The notes under the pieces: generated by a model | Seen by the model: only the letters and a program-made list of their open reading frames with translations | What the model was told of the DNA's origin: nothing | Databases searched by the model: none | From: an uncultured Clostridia bacterium | Lineage (GTDB): Bacteria; Bacillota; Clostridia; Oscillospirales; Acutalibacteraceae | Direction of reading: 5' to 3' | Length of the DNA: 64,000 bases | Assembly: GCA_944380845.1 (NCBI GenBank) | Contig: CALWIU010000067.1 | Location: 20,328 to 84,327, forward strand | In this document: positions 9,893-17,393 of the stretch, piece by piece | How positions within the stretch are numbered: position 1 is the first letter of the stretch | Layout: every line of letters begins with the position of its first letter | Made by a program: the position numbers and the translations under genes

Positions 9893-10492
9893 ATGGCTGA
9901 AACAGAAAAAAAGAAAAAGCCGCAGCGCAACGCGCTGCGTTCGCAGAAGCTGATTAAGAAGGCTTTCGCCAAGCTTTTGCATGAAAAGGAGTTAAGCAAA
10001 ATTACCGTTTCTGATATTGTAAAAGAAGCGGAAATTTGCCGCGGAACTTTTTACGCCCACTTTATGGATATCAACGATCTGTTTGACCAGATGGAAAACG
10101 AGATCATGGATTATGTCATGAAGTTTATTGATGAAATGGGCGTTGTGAACTTTTTGGAAAATCCTCGCCCGGTGTTGGATCTGGTGTTTTCCGCGATCGA
10201 AAAGGATAAGGATTTTTATAAAAACCTTCTTTTGAACAAAAGCGCAACCATCATTTCTGAGCGCATGATCAATATGCTGCGTGATAAATTTGTCGATGAT
10301 ATTACGGCGCGTTATACAAGCAAATCCAAAGACGAAACGAAAACATTTTTGATTTTTGTTGCCAACGGCATTCAGGGCTTGTTTACCCGCTGGCTCAACG
10401 ACAGCGCGCCGGTTTCCACCAGGGGCGTGACCGATATGCTCTGCCGGATGATCGGCGGTTGTATGGCTGCATTTGTAGGAGAGCAGGAGTGA
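9893..10492 (+). CDS. TetR/AcrR family transcriptional regulator
   Basis: This is a 199-residue DNA-binding regulator. A Lys-rich N-terminus is followed by a TetR-type helix-turn-helix at about residues 10-60 (ITVSDIVKEAEICRGTFYAHF) and an all-helical C-terminal ligand/dimer domain ending in a TetR_C-like region. ATG at 9893 was chosen because GGAGGT lies 7 bases upstream; an in-frame TTG at 9866 lacks a site. It lies 4 bases before the DUF3842 gene, whose ribosome-binding site is inside its 3' end, so the two are translationally linked. The ligand is unknown. No efflux pump is adjacent, so its target may be itself or a distant locus. Confidence 0.85.
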   Translation: MAETEKKKKPQRNALRSQKLIKKAFAKLLHEKELSKITVSDIVKEAEICRGTFYAHFMDINDLFDQMENEIMDYVMKFIDEMGVVNFLENPRPVLDLVFSAIEKDKDFYKNLLLNKSATIISERMINMLRDKFVDDITARYTSKSKDETKTFLIFVANGIQGLFTRWLNDSAPVSTRGVTDMLCRMIGGCMAAFVGEQE

Positions 10493-10496
10493 AAGA

Positions 10497-10913
10497 ATGG
10501 TAATCGCTGTCATTGACGGGCAGGGTGGCGGTTTGGGCGCAAAACTGGTTGAATCCCTGCGCAAAGCACTGCCGGATGCCCAAATTTTTGCAGTCGGTGC
10601 GAATGCAATGGCGACGGAACGCATGATAAAAGCCGGCGCGAGCCGTGCGGCAACCGGAGAAAATGCGGTGTGTGTGGTTTGCCGCCGTGCAGATGTGATA
10701 ACCGGTCCGGTTGGCATTGCCGTTGCCGATTCCATGTTGGGAGAAATTACGCCCACCATGGCGCTGGCCGTTGCGCAAAGCAGCGCAAGACGCATTTTGC
10801 TGCCGGTTGGCAAGTGTGAAACCCTTGTGGTCGGTGCAGGCGATAAAACCATGTCTGATTTAATTGCTGAAGCCGTGGGACAAATTGTTGGACAAACAAA
10901 AGCCTGTGTGTAA
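10497..10913 (+). CDS. DUF3842 family protein
   Basis: This 138-residue protein matches what I know of DUF3842, a small Clostridia family without an assigned function. It starts with a Rossmann-like glycine motif (VIAVIDGQGGGLGAKLVESL), followed by GANAMATERMIKAGA, ATGENAVCVVC and the conserved ADVITGPVGIAVADSMLGEITP. This resembles an NAD(P)- or nucleotide-binding fold, but no catalytic residues can be named. It is coupled to the upstream TetR gene and closed by a strong terminator. The conserved pairing with a regulator may mean that it senses or processes the regulator's signal; that is inference. Confidence 0.8.
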   Translation: MVIAVIDGQGGGLGAKLVESLRKALPDAQIFAVGANAMATERMIKAGASRAATGENAVCVVCRRADVITGPVGIAVADSMLGEITPTMALAVAQSSARRILLPVGKCETLVVGAGDKTMSDLIAEAVGQIVGQTKACV

Positions 10914-10932
10914 AATAAAGAAAAAAGTAGAG

Positions 10933-10972
10933 CTGAGAACACCCCTGTCCATGGGGTGTTCTCAGAATTTTT
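10933..10972 (+). terminator. terminator after DUF3842 gene
   Basis: A perfect 13-bp stem (10933-10945 with 10953-10965) and a 7-nt loop are followed by AATTTTT. Confidence 0.85.
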
Positions 10973-11165
10973 GTACAGGAAAAAATTTGCGTGCGGGATT
11001 GATAAAAATCCGAAAATTTTGAAACAGCGATGGTCAGGCGGTATGAAAAAAGGACAAAAAGCAACAAGACTGCCATGCAAAACAGCCGAAAAAGCAGTCC
11101 TCTGACCCAAGGGGTCTGCTTTCTTGCTGCTTTTTCAACTTGTCTGTGAATGATGCTGAAACATA

Positions 11166-11194
11166 TTGCACTTCAAGGCGTTTTTTAGTATAAT
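11166..11194 (+). promoter_or_regulatory. promoter of SDR-OYE operon
   Basis: A -35 TTGCAC (11166-11171), a 17-bp spacer and a perfect -10 TATAAT (11189-11194) lie 61 bases before the SDR start. Confidence 0.75.
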
Positions 11195-11255
11195 ACAATA
11201 AATATCCCGTCTTATGTCCTTTATAACCCGGTCATGCACAGGAAGGAGAATCATT

Positions 11256-12032
11256 ATGATTAAAAACAAAAAAATCGTTCTCACCGGCGCAAACAGCGGC
11301 ATTGGCCTTGAGGTGCTGAAGCTGTTGCTGAAAGGCCAAAACAAAGTTCTTGCTGTCGATATCAATACGGATGTTTTAGAAAATATTGCAGATGAAAATT
11401 TGACCATTCTGCAAAAAGATGTTTCCTCAGAAGAGGCTGTTGACGAAATTTTTGATGCTGCCGAAAAGCAATTTGGCATGATTGATATTTTTTATGCCAA
11501 TGCAGGATATCCTTATTATGAAGTCATGGACTATGTCGATTGGCACCGCGTAGAAAGAATTTTTGAAACCAATGTGTTTTCGCCCATTTATTCGTATCAG
11601 AAATATGTAAAACACCTCAACGGAAGAAACGGTATGTTTGCCATAACCGTATCGGCGATCGGTCAAATGGCAATGCCCGGTTTTACGCTGTATTCTGCTT
11701 CTAAATTCGCGATGCACGGCTTCCAACAGGCACTGCGATTTGAATTGCCCGATAATGTGCAGCTTACCTGCCTGTATCCTGTTGCTACAAATACCAATTT
11801 CTTCAAAGCCGCAAACAGCGTTGAATTCGACAAGCCCTTCCCCGTTCAGCAGCCGGATATTGTAGCCAGAAAAATGGTTGCAGGTATGGAGCATGGCAAA
11901 AAGGAAGTAAGCCCCTGCGCCCTTTTCGGTTTTTCTCAGCAGCTTATGAAGTTTGCGCCTTTTGTACGAACGGCGTACTGGGCTCTTGAAAACAGAAAGT
12001 TTAAAAAATTCAGAGCAAAAGTCGGTAAATAA
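11256..12032 (+). CDS. short-chain dehydrogenase/reductase (SDR)
   Basis: This 258-residue classical SDR is a cytosolic NAD(P)-dependent oxidoreductase of unknown substrate. The cofactor motif TGANSGIG sits at residues 9-16, an acidic residue after the second strand (AVDIN) suggests NAD(H) preference, and NAG and the catalytic Ser with YSASK follow (about residues 136-153). The C-terminal part is Phe/Lys-rich and basic (QLMKFAPFVRTAYW...KFKKFRAKVGK), as in SDRs acting on lipid-like substrates. ATG at 11256 follows GGAAGGAGA. It lies 17 bases before the flavin oxidoreductase and shares its promoter, so the two probably act on the same or related compounds. Confidence 0.88.
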   Translation: MIKNKKIVLTGANSGIGLEVLKLLLKGQNKVLAVDINTDVLENIADENLTILQKDVSSEEAVDEIFDAAEKQFGMIDIFYANAGYPYYEVMDYVDWHRVERIFETNVFSPIYSYQKYVKHLNGRNGMFAITVSAIGQMAMPGFTLYSASKFAMHGFQQALRFELPDNVQLTCLYPVATNTNFFKAANSVEFDKPFPVQQPDIVARKMVAGMEHGKKEVSPCALFGFSQQLMKFAPFVRTAYWALENRKFKKFRAKVGK

Positions 12033-12049
12033 CAGAAGGAGTACACGCA

Positions 12050-14122
12050 ATGGAATATCAATATCTTTCAACGCCTATTAAAATCGGAAAATGTGAAATT
12101 AAAAACAGAATTGTCATGCCGCCTATGTTAATGGGGTTCAGTAATTTTGCCGGAATGCCCACAGAGCAGCTGATGGATTATTATGAGGAAAGAGCAAAGG
12201 GCGGCTGCGGTCTGATTATGACCGAAATCACAAGAGTAAATGATAAAAACGGTGCTGCCGCTTTTGCTCAGCTCTCTGCCAGTCATGATGACTGCATTGA
12301 GCCAATGCGGGAATTTGCCAGACGCATACATCGCCACGGCGCCAAATTTTTCGTACAGCTCCATCATCCGGGCAGACAAAATGTGGGTCTGCTTGTGGGG
12401 ACGGTTCCGCTGAGCATTCAGATGGAAAAAATAACAAAAGGTCTTTACGGCAAGCTCCTTTATAAACTCACGCCAAAAGTAGGCCCTGTGCTTTTAAAAC
12501 ATAATATTGTGCCTTCAAGCGTTGCACCTTCTGCCTGTCCGCCGGCATATTTCGCAGGTGGCAGAGTCCGCGCTTTGACACACAAAGAGATCAAAGAAAT
12601 CGAACAGCAGTTTATTGATGCGGCGTTCCGGGTCTATACAGCCGGCGTTGATGGGGTAGAGCTTCATGGAGCCCATGGTTACCTGATTCAGCAGTTTTTA
12701 AGCCCGTATACCAACAGGCGCACGGACGAATACGGCGGTTCCCTGCAAAACAGAATGCGTTTTCTTCTGAACATTATCAAAGGGATCAAAGACCGCTGCG
12801 GACAGGATTTCCCGCTTATTGTAAGGCTCTCGGTGGATGAGTGCTACGATAAAATCGGATTCCCCGACAGGGGCTATAAGCTCGCCGATGGTGTGGAAAT
12901 GGCAAAAATTCTTGAAAAAGCGGGAATCGACGCCATTGATGTATCATGTGCGGGATACGATACCTTTAACTATTGGCTGGAGCCGGTAAGCTTTGAACCG
13001 GGTTGGAGAAAATATATGGCAAAAGCCGTGAAGGAAGCGGTTTCGATCCCTGTGCTTGCGGCGAATTTGATCCGTTCGCCTGAACAGGCAGAGCAACAGC
13101 TTGCGGACGGCGTGCAGGATCTGGTTTCTCTGGGCAGACCGCACATTGCAGACCCCTATTGGGCGGATAAAGCGCTGAACGGCGGTATCATCAAACGCTG
13201 CATAAGTTGTCTGCATTGTATCGAGTCCATGCAGAACAATGCGTATATTGGCTCTCACGGCGAGTGTTCCGTTAATCCCCGTGTTGGTCGAGAAGCAGAA
13301 AAGCTCGATGTGAACGGCGGCGGACGGCAGGTTGTGGTAATCGGTGCCGGTCCGGGCGGCCTGACGGCGGCAGAGTTCCTTGCAAGAAGAGGTTTTCAGG
13401 TAACCGTTTTTGAAAAGAACGAAAAATGCGGCGGACAGCTGCTTCTTGCGGCGGCGCCTCCTAAAAAAGGCAAAACCGCGTGGATGATCGAGGATCTTGA
13501 AGCGACGGTACGCGATCTGGGTGTTGAGATCATAACGGGCACCAAGGCAACGGCAGAACTGATCAAAGAACGCAATCCCTATGCGGTGATTGTTGCGGCA
13601 GGCAGTCTTCCCGTTAAGCCAAAATTCCCGGGCAATTATACCGAGGACAAAGTTTGCACCGCAGAGGAAGTACTCAGTGGGAAGGTAACGCCTGAGAATA
13701 AGAAAATCGCTTTGATCGGATCGGGTCTGACCGGCCTTGAGACCGCGGAAGCGCTGGTGGCAAAAGGCTGTTCGGTAACGATTATTGAAATGGCAGATGA
13801 GCCTGCGCCCGGCGCATGGATGCAGCATAAGGATGATATCATACCCAAATTGCTTGCAGCTGGAACGGGAATTTATACAAGTGAAAAACTTACAGCCATA
13901 TATAATGATAAGGTTGAAACAGAAAATACAAAGACCAAGGCGAAGAAAACCTTTGCCTGTGAGCTTACGGTTCTTGCGCTTGGTTCCAGACCCGACAAAA
14001 CCATTGTCGAGCAGCTGCAAGCGGCAGGAATCGAGCCAATTGTTATTGGCGACTGTAATAAGGTTGGCAATATTGCCAACGCCACGAAGGCAGCTTATCT
14101 TGCGGCTATCAGCCTGAAATAA
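12050..14122 (+). CDS. NADH:flavin oxidoreductase, 2,4-dienoyl-CoA reductase/BaiCD type
   Basis: This 690-residue enzyme has the three-part architecture of the FadH/BaiCD/enoate-reductase group. An FMN-binding TIM barrel of old-yellow-enzyme type spans about residues 1-370 (KNRIVMPPM, QLHHPGRQ, DGVELHGAHGYLIQQFLSP, NRRTDEYGGS, SLGRPHIADP). An iron-sulfur Cys cluster follows (CISCLHC, then Cys in GECSVNPRVG), and then an FAD/NAD(P) two-dinucleotide domain (VVVIGAGPGGLTAAEFLARRG near residue 425; second glycine motif IALIGSGLTGLETAEALV). Such enzymes reduce activated C=C bonds of enoates, dienoyl-CoA or 3-oxo-delta4 steroids and bile acids. The cluster spacing here is Cys-x2-Cys-x2-Cys, slightly tighter than the x3 of E. 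coli FadH. The substrate cannot be read from the sequence. Confidence 0.88.
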   Translation: MEYQYLSTPIKIGKCEIKNRIVMPPMLMGFSNFAGMPTEQLMDYYEERAKGGCGLIMTEITRVNDKNGAAAFAQLSASHDDCIEPMREFARRIHRHGAKFFVQLHHPGRQNVGLLVGTVPLSIQMEKITKGLYGKLLYKLTPKVGPVLLKHNIVPSSVAPSACPPAYFAGGRVRALTHKEIKEIEQQFIDAAFRVYTAGVDGVELHGAHGYLIQQFLSPYTNRRTDEYGGSLQNRMRFLLNIIKGIKDRCGQDFPLIVRLSVDECYDKIGFPDRGYKLADGVEMAKILEKAGIDAIDVSCAGYDTFNYWLEPVSFEPGWRKYMAKAVKEAVSIPVLAANLIRSPEQAEQQLADGVQDLVSLGRPHIADPYWADKALNGGIIKRCISCLHCIESMQNNAYIGSHGECSVNPRVGREAEKLDVNGGGRQVVVIGAGPGGLTAAEFLARRGFQVTVFEKNEKCGGQLLLAAAPPKKGKTAWMIEDLEATVRDLGVEIITGTKATAELIKERNPYAVIVAAGSLPVKPKFPGNYTEDKVCTAEEVLSGKVTPENKKIALIGSGLTGLETAEALVAKGCSVTIIEMADEPAPGAWMQHKDDIIPKLLAAGTGIYTSEKLTAIYNDKVETENTKTKAKKTFACELTVLALGSRPDKTIVEQLQAAGIEPIVIGDCNKVGNIANATKAAYLAAISLK

Positions 14123-14145
14123 AAGGCCTTCTCCTGTACATCGTG

Positions 14146-14186
14146 AACGAACCGCCGTTTATATGCTGAAAACGACGGTTCGTTTT
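14146..14186 (+). terminator. terminator-like hairpin after OYE gene
   Basis: An imperfect stem of about 12 bp (around 14147-14158 with 14172-14183) is followed by TTTT. It separates the SDR-OYE pair from the downstream FAD oxidoreductase, which may therefore have its own promoter. Confidence 0.65.
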
Positions 14187-14370
14187 GATAAAAGAAAAGG
14201 GTGGCAGATTTCCCTTTTCCTGCATAGCCGGTTTACAGCTATGAGCAGAGACCTTTTGCCGTATCCTGTACGCAAAACCTTCGTTGCCCAAAGATGAGAT
14301 GGCTCTGAATGGTTTTTGCTCTCATGTGCTATGCTTTGTGCGGTATTTTTTTGATGTGGAAGTGAACGCT

Positions 14371-15696
14371 TTGGAAAAAAAGAAGATTATTGTAGCAGGA
14401 ATGGGACATGGCGGCCTGGCGGCTGCTGCGCTTCTGGCGCAGGCAGGCATGGATGTACAGGTCTTTGAGCAGAAAGGCGAAGGGACGCTCGGTTATGACT
14501 GGACGGATATTTTTGATCCGAAAGCACTCGGTGTCGCAGGAATTCCCATGCCTCCGAAAGGACAGTATTCTTATAAAGAAAACATGACCTTTTACAGCCC
14601 CTCCATGCGGGTCGGTCTGCGGCAGCATGTGCCAGCCGGGCAGCGGGAAATCAAAATGGAACGGCGAGATATTTATGAGCTGCTGCTCCGTCATGCGGCG
14701 GCTTGCGGTGCGCATTTGCACTATGAACATAAAGCTCTTGCACCAATCCTTTCCGGCAGCCGGGTGGTCGGCATCGCCACAGATAAGGGGGATTTTTACG
14801 CTGATCTTGTAATTGACGCTTGTGGGATGGATTCCCCGGTGCGCGGGAATCTGCCGAAGTTTATCCCCATTGAAAAAACAGTGGCGAGGGAAGACTATAT
14901 TACCATTTATCGGGCATTTTTTGATCGGGCGTCTGCGGAGCCGGTGCAGGATCCTTTTCAGGTGATCCTTTTTGCCGATCATATTTGCGGAATCAGTTGG
15001 ATTGCGACGGAAGAGAACCACACGGATCTGCTCATCGGCCGGTTCGAGGATTTCGACATGGCCGAAGTGGAACGCTTTGCTGATTTTCTGCGGCGGGATC
15101 ATCCGCAATTGGGGCGGACCATTCAGCGCGGCGGTCAATTTGTCCGTATCCCGGTTCGCCAACCGCTTTCGTTGATGGTTTGGGACGGTTACGCCGCCAT
15201 AGGAGACAGCGCATTTATGACAGTGCCGCTGATTGGATCCGGAATCGCCAATTCTCTGCGCGCCGCACGCTATTTGGCAGATACCGTTCTTGCCGATACG
15301 GCCGGTCGGTTCGATTGTCAGACGCTTTGGTCGTATGAGCGCAGGTATTTCCATGAGCTGGGAAGAGGTTTGGCTCCCCTTGCCGCCGCGAAGAAACTAT
15401 TGTTAAAAATGGATAGCGCGGATATCGATTATTTCTTTGAATCCGGGATATTGAACGAGGATAATATTACCATGACGGCGGATTTTCACAGTCTATTTGA
15501 TCTGATTCATCTGAGCCTGCCCGATCTTAAGAAAAAAGGAAAAGGGCTTTGCCGCAATCCTGCCGCTGCTGGAAAAATCCTGTCGGCGGTGCCGAAGATC
15601 AGCGCAGCCATGGCAATTAGCGCCGCTTTGCCGGCGACATGGAACGAGCGGACGGTTTCTTGCTGGATCAAAAGATATGAAGCCTGTTTCCGATAA
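14371..15696 (+). CDS. FAD-dependent oxidoreductase (geranylgeranyl-reductase/monooxygenase-like)
   Basis: This flavoprotein has about 441 residues. The N-terminal FAD-binding Rossmann motif is KIIVAGMGHGGLAAAALLAQAG, followed by an acidic ribose-binding residue (VFEQK). A second FAD motif lies near residue 275 (GYAAIGDSAFMTVPLIGSGIANSL), as in group A monooxygenases and geranylgeranyl/digeranylgeranyl reductases. TTG at 14371 was chosen because GGAAGTG precedes it at good spacing and the glycine motif follows at once; the frame is open back to an ATG at 14284 that lacks a ribosome-binding site. A GTG at 14362 is also possible. The substrate is unknown. It may belong functionally with the two upstream redox genes, but a terminator-like hairpin lies between them. 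Confidence 0.75.
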   Translation: MEKKKIIVAGMGHGGLAAAALLAQAGMDVQVFEQKGEGTLGYDWTDIFDPKALGVAGIPMPPKGQYSYKENMTFYSPSMRVGLRQHVPAGQREIKMERRDIYELLLRHAAACGAHLHYEHKALAPILSGSRVVGIATDKGDFYADLVIDACGMDSPVRGNLPKFIPIEKTVAREDYITIYRAFFDRASAEPVQDPFQVILFADHICGISWIATEENHTDLLIGRFEDFDMAEVERFADFLRRDHPQLGRTIQRGGQFVRIPVRQPLSLMVWDGYAAIGDSAFMTVPLIGSGIANSLRAARYLADTVLADTAGRFDCQTLWSYERRYFHELGRGLAPLAAAKKLLLKMDSADIDYFFESGILNEDNITMTADFHSLFDLIHLSLPDLKKKGKGLCRNPAAAGKILSAVPKISAAMAISAALPATWNERTVSCWIKRYEACFR

Positions 15697-15724
15697 AATC
15701 GGGAAAGATAACAGGGGAATCCAA

Positions 15725-15770
15725 GAAGCCGCAGGCGAACGGGCTTTTCGCTCCGTTTGCTTGCGGCTTC
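15725..15770. terminator. bidirectional hairpin between convergent genes
   Basis: A long stem (about 15725-15743 with 15752-15770, with a few wobble pairs) lies between the FAD oxidoreductase stop and the htrA stop. T-runs are weak on both sides, so termination is plausible but not certain. Confidence 0.55.
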
Positions 15771-15801
15771 ATTCATTTGCTGTCTATTGCTTTTGAAAAA
15801 A

Positions 15802-17370
15802 TCAGCGGAAAGGGAAATAGGAAAACGGATCATCTGCTACGGTCGTTTCCGGTATGCTTGTTTCCGGTGCTGCTGATCCAAGATCCGCTACCAGCTTAAC
15901 CGTAACATCAAATTCAGAAAGGGAATAGTCCTCATTGATCCGTACCAGAGAAAGTGTCAGCTGGTCTCCCTGCGAAGAACGCTCGATCAGCGAGGGGAGC
16001 GTATCGGAATCATCCAGATCAATGCCGTTGACAGCAACGATCATGTCGCCGTTCTGCGCATCGGTATTGGCAAGATCGCTGTCCGTGCTGATGGATTCAA
16101 TCACCAGCGACCCTTTGGGCAAATCGCGAAGCTGGATTACCATGCTGTAAAGCTCATATGCGGATGCCGGACGATAGGTGATTCCGAGCTTTGCCCGATC
16201 CGGAACATAACCGTTCAAAATCAAATCGTTGACGATTTCCTGCACAATATCGCTGGGAACAGCAAAGCCCATTCCCTCATATTCTGTTTCGACAATTTTC
16301 ATGGAGTTGATGCCGATGACCTGACCGAAGGCGTTGACCAGTGCGCCGCCGGAGTTGCCGGGGTTGATGGCAGCCGTGTGCTGGATGCACTTTGTGGTGT
16401 AACCGGTCGAAGAGGAAACCGGACGGGAAATGGCGGAAATCATACCATTGGTAAAAGAGCCGGCAAATTCTGAGCCGCCGGGGTTGCCGATGGCATATAC
16501 CGTTTGTCCGACTTCCAGTGAGGATACATCGCCGAATTCGGCTTTTTGCAGTCCGCTTGCTTCAATGCGAAGCACACCGATATCGGTACGCGTGTCATAA
16601 CCGACAACCTGTGCGGAATGGGTGGTTTCATCAGAAAGCATGACAGTAAAGGAGGAATCATCGGCATTTATCACATGCGCGCAGGTTACAATATAGGTAT
16701 ATTTTCCTTCGCTGTCTTCTCCCATGATAACGCCGGATCCTTCCGAGGCAAGCTGGCGGGTGGATTTGGAATATTGCAGCACACCAACAGAGCTTTCCTT
16801 GATCTTCTGATATACTTCCTGCGGGGTCATGGTTTCATCGTCGGACGGTGTATTGAGATTCGCAGGTGGTTCGGCAAGATTCAGTGACGGACCGTCGGAA
16901 TTGGTCACATTTTCTTCCGGAATCGCCAGTCCTTCTGTATTTCCATTGCCGCCATCCTGCCGGACAAAGGAAAAGATAATGCCGATCGCAGCCACCGCTA
17001 CGGTTATGCAAAGCAGAACGATCAGAACAATCAAGCCGGGATTTCTTTTTTTTCTGGAATCCGGTGCGGCGGATCTGCCGTAAGGATAATTGCCGCCGCC
17101 CATTGGCGGCTGCCCACCGACGCCGTATTGCCGGTTTTGCTGGCCGTAGGGGTATTGATCCTGCGAATAGGGGCGTGTGTAGCCGTTGCCCGTGGGTTCG
17201 TTCGGTTGCTGTTCCTGGTCGTCCTCTGTTGTTTCATAAGGCGACTGTGTCGATGTCTCGCTGCCTTCGCTGGCAGCCGGTTTGCCATGATAGGTGCAGC
17301 CGTTGCGCTGAGCCTCTTCATCCGGCGCGTCGCCGGTGCCATCTTTTTTTTGATTCCAATCGTCTTGCAA
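15802..17370 (-). CDS. htrA: membrane-anchored HtrA/DegP-type serine protease with PDZ domain
   Basis: This 522-residue S1C protease degrades misfolded exported proteins at the outer face of the membrane. A long Gln/Pro/Tyr-rich cytoplasmic region (about 1-105) precedes one membrane segment (PGLIVLIVLLCITVAVAAIG) and then a trypsin-like domain with the triad in TCAHVI, DTRTDIGVL and GNSGGAL. The C-terminal PDZ domain includes GDMIVAVNGIDLDD. A TTG start is supported by GGAAAGG upstream; the only nearby ATG is out of frame. It lies 23 bases after the sensor kinase stop, so it is the third gene of a response regulator-kinase-protease operon and a probable output of that stress system, comparable in logic to CssRS/HtrA. 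Confidence 0.9.
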   Translation of the reverse strand: MQDDWNQKKDGTGDAPDEEAQRNGCTYHGKPAASEGSETSTQSPYETTEDDQEQQPNEPTGNGYTRPYSQDQYPYGQQNRQYGVGGQPPMGGGNYPYGRSAAPDSRKKRNPGLIVLIVLLCITVAVAAIGIIFSFVRQDGGNGNTEGLAIPEENVTNSDGPSLNLAEPPANLNTPSDDETMTPQEVYQKIKESSVGVLQYSKSTRQLASEGSGVIMGEDSEGKYTYIVTCAHVINADDSSFTVMLSDETTHSAQVVGYDTRTDIGVLRIEASGLQKAEFGDVSSLEVGQTVYAIGNPGGSEFAGSFTNGMISAISRPVSSSTGYTTKCIQHTAAINPGNSGGALVNAFGQVIGINSMKIVETEYEGMGFAVPSDIVQEIVNDLILNGYVPDRAKLGITYRPASAYELYSMVIQLRDLPKGSLVIESISTDSDLANTDAQNGDMIVAVNGIDLDDSDTLPSLIERSSQGDQLTLSLVRINEDYSLSEFDVTVKLVADLGSAAPETSIPETTVADDPFSYFPFR

Positions 17371-17393
17371 GGGATTTCATCCTTTCCATAGGC

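Larger units (their letters stand above)
10914..11255 (+). other. intergenic region with terminator, hairpin and SDR promoter
   Basis: These 342 bases hold the DUF3842 terminator (10933-10972), a weaker hairpin with a T-rich tail (11091-11097 with 11116-11122), and the promoter of the redox operon at 11166-11194. No coding potential was seen between them. Confidence 0.6.

Noticed and set aside
12944-14020. 358-codon minus-strand frame under the OYE gene
   Set aside because: Antisense to a well-supported coding sequence, with no ribosome-binding site or family features.
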